Below are positions 1 through 11,044 of a stretch of DNA of 64,000 nucleotides, piece after piece (within the stretch, counting starts at the first letter, position 1; each line of letters opens with the position of its first letter). Location: positions 434,001-498,000 of the forward strand of contig NZ_QTKT01000001.1 in assembly GCF_018424605.1 (NCBI RefSeq). The letters are read 5' to 3'. Origin of the DNA: Marinobacter lipolyticus (lineage in GTDB: Bacteria > Pseudomonadota > Gammaproteobacteria > Pseudomonadales > Oleiphilaceae). A program made the translations under genes and the position numbers. A model generated the notes under the pieces. That model worked only from the letters and a program-made list of their open reading frames with translations, did not search any database and had not been told where the DNA came from.

Positions 1-112
1 CACCGACCATCTTGGTGCCGTACTCGATCGCCTGTTCAGAGTGGAAAGTACCCTGTGCGCCGGTAAAGCCCTGGCAGATAACCTTGGTGTCTTTATTGAT
101 CAGGATGCTCAT
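1..112 (-). CDS. sucD: Succinyl-CoA synthetase alpha subunit, N-terminal fragment
   Basis: Only the first 37 codons are present; the gene runs off the left edge. The visible protein begins [20 protein letters not shown], the characteristic SucD N-terminus that leads into the CoA-binding Rossmann fold. SucD is the alpha subunit, carrying the phosphohistidine, of the enzyme that converts succinyl-CoA to succinate with nucleotide triphosphate formation. Its ATG overlaps the sucC stop by one base (TAATG), so translational coupling with sucC is likely. The phosphohistidine region is outside the window. Confidence 0.95.
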   Translation of the reverse strand, partial: MSILINKDTKVICQGFTGAQGTFHSEQAIEYGTKMVG

Positions 113-1278
113 TATTTACCCCCTGCGGCTTTAACGACTTGCTCTGCCGCATTAGACAGACTGGTGGCGGCAATGATGTTCAGGCCGCTGTCGGCGAGTA
201 CCTGGGTACCCTTTTCAGCGTTGTTGCCTTCAAGGCGAACCACAACCGGCACCTTCACACCGACTTCCTTCACCGCGCCGATGATGCCCTCTGCAATCAT
301 GTCGCAGCGAACGATACCACCGAAGATGTTGACCAGAACGGCCTTAACGTTGTCGTCAGACAGGATGATCTTGAACGCCTCAGAAACGCGCTCTTTGGTG
401 GCACCGCCGCCAACGTCCAGGAAGTTCGCGGGCTGACCGCCGGACAACTTGATGATGTCCATGGTGCCCATGGCCAGGCCGGCGCCATTGACCATGCAGC
501 CAATGTTGCCTTCCAGCGCAACGTAATTCAGTTCCCACTTGGCCGCTTCCGCTTCCCGGGAATCTTCCTGGGAGGGATCGTGCATCTCGTGGATCTTCTT
601 CTGACGGTAAAGCGCATTGCCGTCTACGCCGATCTTGGCGTCGAGGCAGTGAAGATCACCGGCCGGTGTGATGACCAGCGGGTTGATTTCCAGCAGCGCC
701 AGGTCACGGTCCTCAAACAGCTTGGCGAGGCCCATGAAAATCTTGGTGAACTGCCCGATCTGCTTGCCTTCCAGACCCAGCTTGAAGGCCAGTTCGCGGC
801 CCTGGTATGGCTGTGCACCTACCAGCGGATCAATTTCAGCTTTCAGGATCTTTTCCGGAGTTTCTTCGGCAACCTGCTCGATTTCAACACCACCTTCGGT
901 GGACGCCATGAAAACGATTCGGCGGGTACCACGGTCGACAACCGCACCCAGATACAGCTCCTGATCGATGTCAGTCAGGGATTCAACCAGAATCTTGCTC
1001 ACCGGCTGGCCGTGCTCGTCCGTCTGGTACGTTACCAGGTTCTTGCCCAGCCACTTCTCGGCGAACTCACGGATTTCATCCTTGCTCTTGACCAGCTTCA
1101 CACCGCCAGCCTTACCACGGCCACCAGCGTGAACCTGAGCCTTGACCACCCATGCGTCGCCGCCAATTTCGCCGGCTGCGTCCACTGCTTCTTTCGGAGT
1201 ATCGCAGGCAATGCCCTTGGATACTGGCAGGCCATATTCAGCGAACAGCTGCTTGCCCTGATATTCGTGCAAATTCAT
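112..1278 (-). CDS. sucC: Succinyl-CoA synthetase beta subunit (ADP-forming)
   Basis: A 388-aa protein, the usual length for SucC. It starts [20 protein letters not shown], the conserved opening of the ATP-grasp domain, which fills roughly residues 1-240. The C-terminal ligase/CoA-binding half contains the glycine-rich stretch [18 protein letters not shown] and [10 protein letters not shown]. SucC binds the nucleotide and pairs with SucD to make succinate and ATP or GTP in the TCA cycle. It lies 195 bp downstream of lpdA, an unusually long gap for this operon, and is coupled to sucD. Confidence 0.97.
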   Translation of the reverse strand: MNLHEYQGKQLFAEYGLPVSKGIACDTPKEAVDAAGEIGGDAWVVKAQVHAGGRGKAGGVKLVKSKDEIREFAEKWLGKNLVTYQTDEHGQPVSKILVESLTDIDQELYLGAVVDRGTRRIVFMASTEGGVEIEQVAEETPEKILKAEIDPLVGAQPYQGRELAFKLGLEGKQIGQFTKIFMGLAKLFEDRDLALLEINPLVITPAGDLHCLDAKIGVDGNALYRQKKIHEMHDPSQEDSREAEAAKWELNYVALEGNIGCMVNGAGLAMGTMDIIKLSGGQPANFLDVGGGATKERVSEAFKIILSDDNVKAVLVNIFGGIVRCDMIAEGIIGAVKEVGVKVPVVVRLEGNNAEKGTQVLADSGLNIIAATSLSNAAEQVVKAAGGK

Positions 1279-1473
1279 AGTTAATGTCCCGTCTTTTGAT
1301 GGAGGATAACCACGTACGGAAATGAACCCGCTGACGCACCGCCTTTGGTGCGCGTGATGCGAATTCGTTCTGGCAGGCCAGGGATCACCTTAACCCGCCG
1401 GTTACGCGTCCGGAAAGCTGCCGTTATGATGGCAGCGGGGCGCCCAAACTGGCGCCCCGATTCCGGTATTGCG
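1279..1473 (-). other. Intergenic spacer lpdA-sucC with a stem-loop
   Basis: This 195-bp non-coding gap separates lpdA from sucC, whereas neighbouring operon gaps are mostly under 40 bp. It contains a perfect 8-bp inverted repeat, GGGGCGCC with a 6-base loop, at 1437-1458, just 3' of lpdA. No T-run follows it on the minus strand, so it looks more like a partial terminator or an mRNA-stabilising hairpin than a full intrinsic terminator. I see no clear sigma-70 promoter for sucC. Confidence 0.5.
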
Positions 1474-2943
<1,470 letters not shown>

Positions 2944-2948
2944 TCAGC

Positions 2949-4178
2949 TCAGACGTCCAGCAGAATACGCGCCGGATCTTCAAGCATTTCCTTGATCGCT
3001 ACCAGGAACTGTACTGCTTCCTTGCCATCAACCATGCGGTGATCATAGGAAAGCGCCAGGTACATCATCGGCAGAATTTCCACCTTGCCATTCACCGCCA
3101 TCGGACGCTCCTGAATCTTGTGCATGCCCAGGATCGCAGTCTGTGGCGGATTCAGAATCGGCGTGGAGATCAGGGAGCCGAAAATACCGCCGTTGGTGAT
3201 GGTGAAGGTACCGCCGGTCATGTCCTCGATAGCAAGCTTGCCGTCTTTCGCTTTGGTGCCGTATTCGACAATCTTCTTTTCGATGTCGGCCAGACCCAGT
3301 GCGTCCACGTCCCGCACCACAGGAACCACCAGGCCGCGATCGGTGGACACGGCCACACCCACATCCTGGTAACCGTGATACACCATGTCGTTGCCATCAA
3401 TGGAGGCGTTTACGGCCGGGAAACGCTTGAGCGCCTCAGTGGCCGCCTTGGTGAAGAACGACATAAAGCCCAGCTTGATGCCGTGGCGCTTCACAAAGCT
3501 GTCCTGGTACTGCTTGCGCAGTTCCATGATCGGCGCCATGTTCACCTCGTTGAAGGTGGTCAGCATGGCGGCGGTCTGCTGGGCGTTGACCAGGCGCTTG
3601 GCGATGCTGGCGCGCAGACGGGTCATCGGTACCCGCTTTTCCGGACGCTCACCGGAAGCGACGTCGACAGACGGCATGTCAGCGGCCGGCTTCGAAGCTG
3701 AAGCAGATCCTGAAGACTTTGCGCTATCAACATGATTCTGAACGTCTTCTTTTGTAACCCTTCCGTCCTTCCCGGTACCCTTCACGGCATTCGGATCAAC
3801 GTTATTCTCTTCGGCAAGCTTACGGGCAGCCGGGCTCAGGATGGCATCTCCGGAGGGGGCATTGCTGCCAGCCTCTTCCTTGGCCGGTTCTTCTTTCTGG
3901 CTCTCCTGCTTGCTTTCGGCAGGCTTGGACTCACCAGCGGCGCCTTCCTTGAACTTGCCAATGACCTCACCGCTTTCAACGGTATCGCCTTCGCCTTTCA
4001 ACACTTCTTCAATGACGCCGTCCGCCGGCGCAACCACTTCCAGAACCACCTTGTCGGTCTCAATATCGACAATCAGCTCATCACGGGAACAGGCTTCACC
4101 CGGCTGCTTGTGCCAGGTCGCGACGGTGCCCTCTGCGACCGACTCTGGGAATACGGGGGCTTTAATCTCAGTTGACAT
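2949..4178 (-). CDS. sucB: Dihydrolipoyl succinyltransferase (E2 of 2-oxoglutarate dehydrogenase)
   Basis: A 409-aa protein with the standard E2 layout. One lipoyl domain (about residues 1-77) has the lipoylated lysine in [11 protein letters not shown]. An Ala/Glu/Lys-rich linker leads to the peripheral-subunit-binding domain ([24 protein letters not shown], about 110-150). A second linker leads to the catalytic acyltransferase domain, which ends with the active-site motif [13 protein letters not shown]. It transfers the succinyl group to CoA and forms the complex core. It sits 25 bp downstream of sucA. Confidence 0.96.
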   Translation of the reverse strand: MSTEIKAPVFPESVAEGTVATWHKQPGEACSRDELIVDIETDKVVLEVVAPADGVIEEVLKGEGDTVESGEVIGKFKEGAAGESKPAESKQESQKEEPAKEEAGSNAPSGDAILSPAARKLAEENNVDPNAVKGTGKDGRVTKEDVQNHVDSAKSSGSASASKPAADMPSVDVASGERPEKRVPMTRLRASIAKRLVNAQQTAAMLTTFNEVNMAPIMELRKQYQDSFVKRHGIKLGFMSFFTKAATEALKRFPAVNASIDGNDMVYHGYQDVGVAVSTDRGLVVPVVRDVDALGLADIEKKIVEYGTKAKDGKLAIEDMTGGTFTITNGGIFGSLISTPILNPPQTAILGMHKIQERPMAVNGKVEILPMMYLALSYDHRMVDGKEAVQFLVAIKEMLEDPARILLDV

Positions 4179-4203
4179 CTCGGATCCTTAGTTCGGTAGC
4201 TCG

Positions 4204-7041
4204 TCAGATTTCGAACGCGTCGTTAACCAGTTTCTTCTGCTCTTCAATATGCACGGACATGTGGCCACACGCTGGCGCAGCGGAGGCGTCACGGCCGGCA
4301 TACTGAAGGTACAATTTGCTGTTCTTGCGATGCAAAGCATTACGCATATGGTGCTGGCTGCAGTACCAGGCACCCTGGTTCATGGGCTCTTCCTGACACC
4401 AGACCACATGCTTGAGCTTGGGGTATTGCGCAAGCAGCTCGTCCAGATCGTCGCCCGGGAACGGATACAGCTGCTCGATGCGCACAATGGCCACATCGTC
4501 ACGCTCATCCGCCTTTTTCTTCTCAAGCAAATCGAAGTAAACCTTACCGCTGCACAGAATCAGGCGGGTGATTTTCTTCGGATCTGTCGGCTCTTTTTCC
4601 TGCAGCACGGTCTGGAAGGTGCCTGACGTCAGGTCTTCCAGATCCGACGTTGCTTCCTTGTGGCGCAACAGACTCTTGGGCGTGATCGCCACCAGCGGCT
4701 TGCGCAGCGGACGCTTGACCTGGCGACGGAGCATGTGGAACACCTGCGACGGCGTCGTCGGCACGCACACCTGAATGTTGTGCTCTGCAGACAGCTGCAG
4801 GAAGCGCTCAAGGCGTGCCGAGCTGTGCTCCGGGCCCTGACCTTCGTAGCCGTGCGGGAGCAACAGCGTCAGCCCACACAGGCGCCCCCACTTGTGCTCG
4901 CCACTGGTGAGGAACTGGTCGATGACCACCTGGGCGCCGTTGGCGAAATCACCGAACTGGGCCTCCCACACCACAAGACCCTTGGGAGCGGTGGTTGAGT
5001 AGCCGTATTCGAACGCCATCACCGCTTCTTCTGAAAGCAGCGAGTCGTAGATCTCGAATTTCGGCTGATCGTCGTACAGGTGCTCAAGCGCGATGTGCGT
5101 GGAGCCGTCCTTCTGGTTATGCAACACCGCATGTCGGTGCGAGAAGGTGCCGCGACCCACGTCCTGACCGGTGATGCGGATCGGGTGCCCCTCGTCGAGC
5201 AGCGTGGCATAGGCCATGATCTCGCCATAGCCCCAGTTGATGGGCAATGCACCGGCTGTCATCTTCTCCCGGTCGGAGACAATCTTGGAAACCTGGCGCT
5301 GGATACTGAAGCCTTCCGGAACCTGGGTCAGCTTCTTGCCCAGTTTCTGAATGGTCTTCAGCGCGACGCTGGATTTGCACTTGGCGGTCCACTCGTGCCC
5401 CAGGTATGGAGTCCAGTCGACATAGAGCTCCTTGTTCGGCTCTTTGACCAGGGACTTGACCACGTGATCACCCTTATCGAGCGCATCGCGGTAATCCAGG
5501 TCCATCTGCTTGGCTTCGTCTTCGGAAATCACACCGTCGGCGGTCAGCTGATCCGCGTACAGTGCCCGGGTGGTTTTCAGTTTGCGGATCTTCTCGTACA
5601 TCACCGGCTGCGTGGCTGCCGGCTCGTCCGCCTCGTTGTGACCACGACGACGGTAGCAGACCAGATCGATCACCACGTCGCGCTTGAATTCGTTGCGGTA
5701 GTCCATCGCCATCTGGGTGACAAACAGAACCGCTTCCGGATCGTCGGCGTTCACGTGCAGAATCGGCGCCTGCACCATCTTGGCGACGTCGGTGCAGTAT
5801 TCCGTGGAGCGGGCGTCTTCCTGCTTGCTGGTGGTGAAGCCCACCTGGTTATTGATGACGATGTGAATCGTACCGCCAATGCCGTAGCCCCGGGTCTGGG
5901 ACATCTGGAAGGTTTCCATCACCACGCCCTGACCGGCAAACGCGGCGTCGCCGTGCAGGATGATCGGAACTACCTGCGTGCCGTCATTGTCATTACGGCG
6001 GGTCTGGCGGGCGCGGACCGAACCTTCGACCACCGGTGAAACAATCTCGAGGTGCGACGGGTTGAACGCCATCGCAAGGTGAACCTCACCACCCGGTGTC
6101 ATCACGTTGGAGGAGAAGCCCTGGTGGTACTTAACGTCACCGGAACCGGAGTCAGCCAGCTTCTTGCCTTCAAACTCGTCAAACAGCTCTTTCGGGTTCT
6201 TGCCCAGCGTGTTGACCAGAACGTTCAGGCGACCGCGGTGAGCCATACCCAGAACGATCTCCTTGGCACCGTAGGAACCGGCACGCTGAATCAGCTCGTC
6301 GAGACAGGGAATCAGGCTTTCGCCGCCTTCCAGACCGAAGCGCTTGACGCCCGGATAGCGGGAGCCCAGATATTTTTCCAGGCCTTCCGCCGCCGTCAGC
6401 CGCTCAAGAATGTGCTTACGGGTTTTTGCTTCGTACGCGGGGCGCGACCGGACAGGCTCCATGCGCTGCTGGAACCAGCGTTTGATACGGGTGTCGACCA
6501 CGTGCATGTACTCGGCACCGATGCTTTCGCAATAGGTCTGGCGAAGGCCTTCGATGATATCGCCGAGCTTCATGGTTTCAGAACCGAAGCTCAGGGAACC
6601 GGTCTGGAACTCCAGGTCACGATCAACTTCTGACAGCTCATGGAACGAAGGGTCGAGATCTTCCACCTTCGGGCGCTGCCATACGCCCAGCGGATCAAGC
6701 TTCGATTCCTGATGGCCACGGAACCGGAAGGCGTTGATCAGCTGAAGAACACGGATCTGCTTCTTATCAGCGTCGGAGGTTGCACTGGCAGGAACGCCAT
6801 TGCTGGCCAGGAAACGCTGGTTACGGGAAATATGCTCGAACTGCTCACGAATGGAAGAGTGAACAATGTCGCGACCCTGATAGCCGTCAACGCTGGGGAG
6901 TTGATCGAAATAGCTGCGCCATTCTTCGGGAACGGCATTGGGGTCTGTCAGGTAGGTTTCAAAAAGCTGTTCAACATAGGCGAGATTGCCACCCTGCAGG
7001 TGGGAAGTCTGCCATAACTGCTCCATGATGCTTTCGTGCAT
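4204..7041 (-). CDS. sucA: 2-oxoglutarate dehydrogenase E1 component
   Basis: A thiamine-diphosphate enzyme that decarboxylates 2-oxoglutarate and succinylates the lipoyl group of SucB. I start it at the ATG giving MHESIMEQLWQTSHLQGGN because AAGGTGAG lies about 8 bases upstream; an in-frame start 23 codons earlier lacks a comparable site. This gives 945 aa, close to the E. coli length. The E1 motifs are visible: LGMAHRGRLNVL, the ThDP region GDAAFAGQGVVMETFQMS and, in the transketolase-like half, GQDVGRGTFSHRHAVLHNQ. It leads the sucAB-lpdA segment after a 312-bp gap. Confidence 0.96.
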   Translation of the reverse strand: MHESIMEQLWQTSHLQGGNLAYVEQLFETYLTDPNAVPEEWRSYFDQLPSVDGYQGRDIVHSSIREQFEHISRNQRFLASNGVPASATSDADKKQIRVLQLINAFRFRGHQESKLDPLGVWQRPKVEDLDPSFHELSEVDRDLEFQTGSLSFGSETMKLGDIIEGLRQTYCESIGAEYMHVVDTRIKRWFQQRMEPVRSRPAYEAKTRKHILERLTAAEGLEKYLGSRYPGVKRFGLEGGESLIPCLDELIQRAGSYGAKEIVLGMAHRGRLNVLVNTLGKNPKELFDEFEGKKLADSGSGDVKYHQGFSSNVMTPGGEVHLAMAFNPSHLEIVSPVVEGSVRARQTRRNDNDGTQVVPIILHGDAAFAGQGVVMETFQMSQTRGYGIGGTIHIVINNQVGFTTSKQEDARSTEYCTDVAKMVQAPILHVNADDPEAVLFVTQMAMDYRNEFKRDVVIDLVCYRRRGHNEADEPAATQPVMYEKIRKLKTTRALYADQLTADGVISEDEAKQMDLDYRDALDKGDHVVKSLVKEPNKELYVDWTPYLGHEWTAKCKSSVALKTIQKLGKKLTQVPEGFSIQRQVSKIVSDREKMTAGALPINWGYGEIMAYATLLDEGHPIRITGQDVGRGTFSHRHAVLHNQKDGSTHIALEHLYDDQPKFEIYDSLLSEEAVMAFEYGYSTTAPKGLVVWEAQFGDFANGAQVVIDQFLTSGEHKWGRLCGLTLLLPHGYEGQGPEHSSARLERFLQLSAEHNIQVCVPTTPSQVFHMLRRQVKRPLRKPLVAITPKSLLRHKEATSDLEDLTSGTFQTVLQEKEPTDPKKITRLILCSGKVYFDLLEKKKADERDDVAIVRIEQLYPFPGDDLDELLAQYPKLKHVVWCQEEPMNQGAWYCSQHHMRNALHRKNSKLYLQYAGRDASAAPACGHMSVHIEEQKKLVNDAFEI

Positions 7042-7353
7042 TTTGAATAGCTCACCTTGGGCTGGTGCGGGGGAGCTCGACATGGTCGGCCAGGGGTAAA
7101 TCTCAGTCAATACGGGTTTTTACGGGATCGACTTTGGCCACCACACCCAGCATGGATGTTTTCCGTTCCCCGGTGGTTTTTGTACTCAGCAATGCCGTCA
7201 CAAAGCTGGGTAAGCTCCCGTCACGGCTTGCGTAGTGTGCACCCTGGTAAGACTTTTGACTATAAGCCTTTGGTTGAAGGCCCTGCGACGTTGCAGGGCC
7301 TTCCGGGTACTAACCTGATCAGGACAGTATAGCGTCTGTTGGATATTCTGCTT
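7042..7353 (-). other. Intergenic spacer sdhB-sucA with a strong stem-loop
   Basis: This 312-bp gap has no credible gene. Its main feature is a perfect 11-bp inverted repeat at 7276-7303 (GAAGGCCCTGC, 6-base loop, then its complement), about 50 bp after the sdhB stop. There is no following T-run on the minus strand, so it is probably a partial terminator or an RNA-processing hairpin between the sdh and suc segments. I could not identify a convincing sucA promoter by eye. Confidence 0.5.
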
Positions 7354-8058
7354 TTATGTCGCCCGTTGCAGCAGAAGATTCCGAATGTGGCCGATAGCCC
7401 TTGTGGGGTTCAGGCCCTTCGGACAGACGCTGACACAGTTCATGATGCCGCGGCAGCGAAACACGCTGAACGGATCATCCAGATTGGCCAGACGCTCCGC
7501 CTGAGCCGTATCCCGGCTGTCCGCCAGGAAACGGTAGGCCTGAAGCAGCCCTGCCGGGCCGATGAACTTGTCCGGATTCCACCAGAAGGAGGGGCATGAG
7601 GTGGAGCAGCAGGCACAGAGAATACACTCGTACAGGCCATCCAGCTTTTCCCGGTCTTCCGGAGATTGCAGGCGCTCAATGGCGGGCGCCGGCTTGTCAT
7701 TCACCAGGTACGGCATGACCTTTTCATACTGCTTGTAGAACAGGCTCATGTCGACCACCAGATCGCGAACAACCGGCAGGCCCGGCAAAGGACGCAGGAC
7801 CAGCTTGTTATTCTTGACCACCTGGGACATCGGCGTGATACACGCCAGACCGTTTTTGCCGTTCATGTTCATGCCATCAGAGCCGCAAACACCCTCGCGG
7901 CAGGAACGACGATAGGCAACCGACGGGTCCTTTTCCTTGAGCAGGTTAAGAACGTCAAGAACCATCAGGTCCTTGCCTTCCGGAAGCTCCAGCTCCACGT
8001 CCTGCATATAGGGCGCGTTGTCAGTTTCCGGGTTATAACGATAAAGGCTTACCAACAT
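7354..8058 (-). CDS. sdhB: Succinate dehydrogenase iron-sulfur subunit
   Basis: A 234-aa electron-transfer subunit of complex II. The N-terminal ferredoxin-like domain has the [2Fe-2S] cysteines in SCREGVCGSDGMNMNGKNGL and a further Cys downstream. The C-terminal domain has CILCACCSTSCPSFWWN and CRGIMNCVSVCPKGLNP, which supply the [4Fe-4S] and [3Fe-4S] clusters. It passes electrons from the SdhA flavin to ubiquinone in the membrane. It follows sdhA by 14 bp, and the length is normal. Confidence 0.97.
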   Translation of the reverse strand: MLVSLYRYNPETDNAPYMQDVELELPEGKDLMVLDVLNLLKEKDPSVAYRRSCREGVCGSDGMNMNGKNGLACITPMSQVVKNNKLVLRPLPGLPVVRDLVVDMSLFYKQYEKVMPYLVNDKPAPAIERLQSPEDREKLDGLYECILCACCSTSCPSFWWNPDKFIGPAGLLQAYRFLADSRDTAQAERLANLDDPFSVFRCRGIMNCVSVCPKGLNPTRAIGHIRNLLLQRAT

Positions 8059-8072
8059 CTTGTGCGTCCCCC

Positions 8073-9845
8073 TTAGTAAGTCCGGGCCTTCGGCTGGAAG
8101 GTTTCCACAGTCTTCGGCGCGAAATTCACATCGCGCTTTCCAACACGCTTCTCAAGCGGGAAGTAAACGGAGTGCTTCAGCCAGTTCTCGTCGTCACGCT
8201 CGGTGAAGTCGTTACGGGCATGGGCACCGCGGCTTTCCTTGCGCTCGAACGCCGAAATAGCGGTTGCCAGAGCCACCTCATAGAGGTTGTCCAGCTCCAG
8301 CGCCTCGATACGGGCGGTGTTGAAGGCGCTGCTGGTGTCTGCCAGCTTGGTTTTGCGAACACGCTCGCCAATGGCTTCCAGCTTTTTCAGGCCTTCTTCC
8401 ATGCTGTTGCCATCACGGAATACACCGAAATACAGCTGCATGCAATTCTGCAGATCCTTGCGGACGTCCGCGACGCTCTCACCTTCGGAGGCATTGTTCA
8501 GGCGATCAAGGCGGGCCATGGCACGCTTGATGTCGTCTTCGCTGGCGCCATCGACTTCAAAACCGCCACGCAGCTGCTCTTCAATGTGCAGGCCAGCTGC
8601 ACGGCCGAACACCACCAGATCCAGCAGTGAGTTGCCACCCAGACGGTTGGCGCCGTGAACAGACACACAGGCCGCCTCGCCACAGGCAAACAGCCCCGGA
8701 ATCGGCTTGTCTTTGCCGCTCTCGTCCTGGGTCAGGGCCTGACCACCGACGTTGGTCGGAATGCCACCCATCATGTAGTGACAGGTCGGCACAACGGGGA
8801 TCGGCTCTTTCACCGGATCCACGTGGGCAAACGTCCGTGACAGCTCACAGATGCCCGGCAGACGCAGGTTGAGGGTTTCTTCACCGAGGTGATCCAGCTT
8901 CAGCAGCACGTGATCTTTCTCGGGCCCACAGCCGCGTCCTTCCAGAATTTCGATAACCATAGAGCGCGCGACAACGTCGCGACCCGCGAGGTCTTTGGCG
9001 TTCGGAGCATAACGCTCCATGAACCGCTCGCCCTCGGAGTTGATCAGATAGCCGCCCTCACCCCGACAACCTTCGGTCACCAGTGTACCGGCACCATGGA
9101 TACCGGTGGGATGGAACTGCCACATTTCCATATCCTGCACCGGGAAGCCGGCGCGCAGGGCCATGCCGATACCGTCACCGGTATTGATCAGGGCGTTGGT
9201 GGTCGAGGCGTAGATACGGCCGGCACCACCGGTCGCCAGTACGGTCGCCTTGGACTTGATGTAGGCCACTTCACCGGTTTCGATTTCGATGGCAACAACA
9301 CCGACCACTTCATCTTTACTGTTCTTGACCAGATCCACCGCGTACCACTCGTTCAGGAACGTGGTACCGCCTTTCAGGTTAGCCTGGTAGAGAGTGTGCA
9401 GCAGCGCGTGACCGGTACGGTCAGCAGCGGCGCAGGTCCGTGCCGCCTGGGTCGGGTTATCCGGCCCCTTGGACTGACCACCGAACGGACGCTGGTAGAT
9501 GCGGCCCTGCTCGGTACGGGAGAACGGCAGCCCCATGTGCTCCAGCTCAAAGACCGCCTGGGGGCCTACGGAACACATGTACTCGATGGCGTCCTGGTCA
9601 CCGATGTAATCGGAACCCTTGACGGTGTCATACATGTGCCAGCGCCAGTCATCGTTGGGATCGGCACTTGCGATGGCACAGGTGATACCACCCTGAGCCG
9701 ATACCGTATGAGAACGGGTTGGAAAAACCTTGGTGATACACGCCGTGTTGACGCCGGACTCGGTCAGCTGCAGGGCGGCCCGCATACCGGCACCGCCACC
9801 ACCGATAACAATCGCGTCGTAAGACATGGTCTTGATATTAGCCAT
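8073..9845 (-). CDS. sdhA: Succinate dehydrogenase flavoprotein subunit
   Basis: A 590-aa catalytic subunit that oxidises succinate to fumarate. The FAD-binding fold begins [17 protein letters not shown]. The histidine in [15 protein letters not shown] is the usual covalent FAD site. Substrate-binding and catalytic segments include [20 protein letters not shown] and [18 protein letters not shown]. The C-terminal region matches complex II flavoproteins up to the terminal [17 protein letters not shown]. It is separated by only 3 bases from sdhD. Confidence 0.97.
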   Translation of the reverse strand: MANIKTMSYDAIVIGGGGAGMRAALQLTESGVNTACITKVFPTRSHTVSAQGGITCAIASADPNDDWRWHMYDTVKGSDYIGDQDAIEYMCSVGPQAVFELEHMGLPFSRTEQGRIYQRPFGGQSKGPDNPTQAARTCAAADRTGHALLHTLYQANLKGGTTFLNEWYAVDLVKNSKDEVVGVVAIEIETGEVAYIKSKATVLATGGAGRIYASTTNALINTGDGIGMALRAGFPVQDMEMWQFHPTGIHGAGTLVTEGCRGEGGYLINSEGERFMERYAPNAKDLAGRDVVARSMVIEILEGRGCGPEKDHVLLKLDHLGEETLNLRLPGICELSRTFAHVDPVKEPIPVVPTCHYMMGGIPTNVGGQALTQDESGKDKPIPGLFACGEAACVSVHGANRLGGNSLLDLVVFGRAAGLHIEEQLRGGFEVDGASEDDIKRAMARLDRLNNASEGESVADVRKDLQNCMQLYFGVFRDGNSMEEGLKKLEAIGERVRKTKLADTSSAFNTARIEALELDNLYEVALATAISAFERKESRGAHARNDFTERDDENWLKHSVYFPLEKRVGKRDVNFAPKTVETFQPKARTY

Positions 9846-9848
9846 CTA

Positions 9849-10199
9849 TTAAAGCCCCCAAAGAATCTGAATGCCCCAGACCACATACACAAACATGGTC
9901 AGACCACAAATCGCCTGCACCAGGAAGCGCGGCGCCATGGCCTTGATATAGTCGGTCGTTACGGTCCAGAGTCCTACCCAGGCGTGAGCGCCAAGAGACA
10001 GCAGCGCCAGCAGCGTGAAGATGCGGAACCAGGTCTGGCCGAACAGCGCTGACCAGGATTCATAATTAATGTCACTGAACACCATGAAACCCAGCAGGAA
10101 CAGTGTGTACAGAGCGAGTACGTAAGCGGTAACACGCTGGATCAGCCAGTCGAAGACACCGCTACGGCCAAGATTCGTTACGCTATTTACGCTGCCCAT
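9849..10199 (-). CDS. sdhD: Succinate dehydrogenase membrane anchor subunit
   Basis: A 116-aa membrane protein with three hydrophobic helices (about residues 20-42, 60-80 and 90-112). The segment SLGAHAWVGLWTVTTDYIK includes the conserved histidine expected to ligate heme b and the Asp-Tyr pair near the quinone site. With SdhC it anchors SdhAB in the cytoplasmic membrane. Its start overlaps the end of sdhC by 13 bp, which suggests translational coupling. Confidence 0.94.
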   Translation of the reverse strand: MGSVNSVTNLGRSGVFDWLIQRVTAYVLALYTLFLLGFMVFSDINYESWSALFGQTWFRIFTLLALLSLGAHAWVGLWTVTTDYIKAMAPRFLVQAICGLTMFVYVVWGIQILWGL

Positions 10200-10567
10200 A
10201 CCCAGACTCCAGCCAGAACAATCAGAATAACGGAAACCACAATGGTGATTTTCGAGGCGAGACGGCCGCTTTCAAGCTCTTCGCCGATGCCCATATCCAT
10301 CAACAAATGCTTGATACCTGCAACCAGGTGGTACAGCAGAGCAGACAAAATGCCCCAGATGATCAGCTTCGCCAGGAAGCTGTTCAGCAGTTCATTGACT
10401 CGACTGAAGCCTTCTTCCCCGGACAGGGAAAGCTGGAGTCCGTAAAGCAGAAACGCAACACCAACAAAAATGATGATGCCGCTGATACGGTGCAATATGG
10501 ACGTAATGGCTGGCAGCGGAAAATGAAACTTGCCGAGATCGAGATTAACTGGTCGTTTGCTATTCAC
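10187..10567 (-). CDS. sdhC: Succinate dehydrogenase cytochrome b556 subunit
   Basis: A 126-aa membrane subunit. The N-terminal motif KFHFPLPAITSILHRISG carries the conserved Ser and Arg of the quinone site, and YHLVAGIKHLLMDMG carries the heme-ligating histidine. Three transmembrane helices are evident (about 30-50, 68-90 and 105-125). It is the first gene of the sdhCDAB-sucABCD series and has a good sigma-70 promoter upstream. Confidence 0.95.
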   Translation of the reverse strand: MNSKRPVNLDLGKFHFPLPAITSILHRISGIIIFVGVAFLLYGLQLSLSGEEGFSRVNELLNSFLAKLIIWGILSALLYHLVAGIKHLLMDMGIGEELESGRLASKITIVVSVILIVLAGVWVWAA

Positions 10568-10750
10568 AGCGCTCTCACACTCTCTTTTGGTTCCACAGGC
10601 GGCCGGAAAGACCGATGCGGATGGTTGGTATGTAATGGATCAGCGTGCCGGCGAAACCCGCACACGATTGGCTCAGGAGGGAGAAGACACCCCGCACCAC
10701 CTGCCGACGTTGGCATAAAGGCAAGGTATATCCCCGATTCCGGGCTACGG

Positions 10751-10779
10751 ATTATAAGGAGTACCCCCCTTAATTACAA
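10751..10779 (-). promoter_or_regulatory. Probable sigma-70 promoter of sdhC
   Basis: On the minus strand TTGTAA (10774-10779) and a perfect TATAAT (10751-10756) are separated by 17 bases. This gives a leader of roughly 180 bases before the sdhC ATG. It is the best promoter candidate for the whole sdh-suc operon. The assignment rests on consensus match only. Confidence 0.6.
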
Positions 10780-10929
10780 ACGCGCAACTTCGCCGAATGC
10801 CCGTAAACAGCGGCCCCACAGTCGCTATATGGATGATTGACAAATTCAATTTGAACCCGGTAACGGTCGCATTCGGGATTTCCCTCATTTACAGGATTTG
10901 TCAAATATCGGCTTTTCCGCCCTCATGCA

Positions 10930-10957
10930 TTGACAAAAAAAGCCAACGCCCTATATT
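10930..10957 (+). promoter_or_regulatory. Probable sigma-70 promoter of gltA
   Basis: A perfect -35 TTGACA (10930-10935) and TATATT (10952-10957) are spaced by 16 bases in an AT-rich stretch. They lie about 90 bp before the gltA ATG. A second possible start signal is an extended -10 (TGCGATAAT) at 10971-10979, which has no matching -35. The gltA ribosome site AGGAG lies at about 11034-11038. Confidence 0.65.
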
Positions 10958-11044
10958 TTGCCGCCAGTTTTGCGATAATACGCGCCTTCCAAGCGCATCT
11001 ATAAACGTAGATAAAGCTTTAAAGCTGATAAATAGGAGAGCACC

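Larger units (their letters stand above)
10568..11044. other. Divergent intergenic region sdhC / gltA
   Basis: This 477-bp non-coding region separates the divergent sdhC and gltA genes. It holds one good promoter for each side. The part next to gltA is AT-rich, in contrast with the flanking genes. The long leaders on both sides leave room for regulator sites, but I recognised no specific operator. Confidence 0.6.

Noticed and set aside
7057..7332. 91-codon plus-strand frame in the sdhB-sucA gap
   Set aside because: It overlaps the sucA start and the hairpin, and its composition does not resemble coding DNA of the neighbours.
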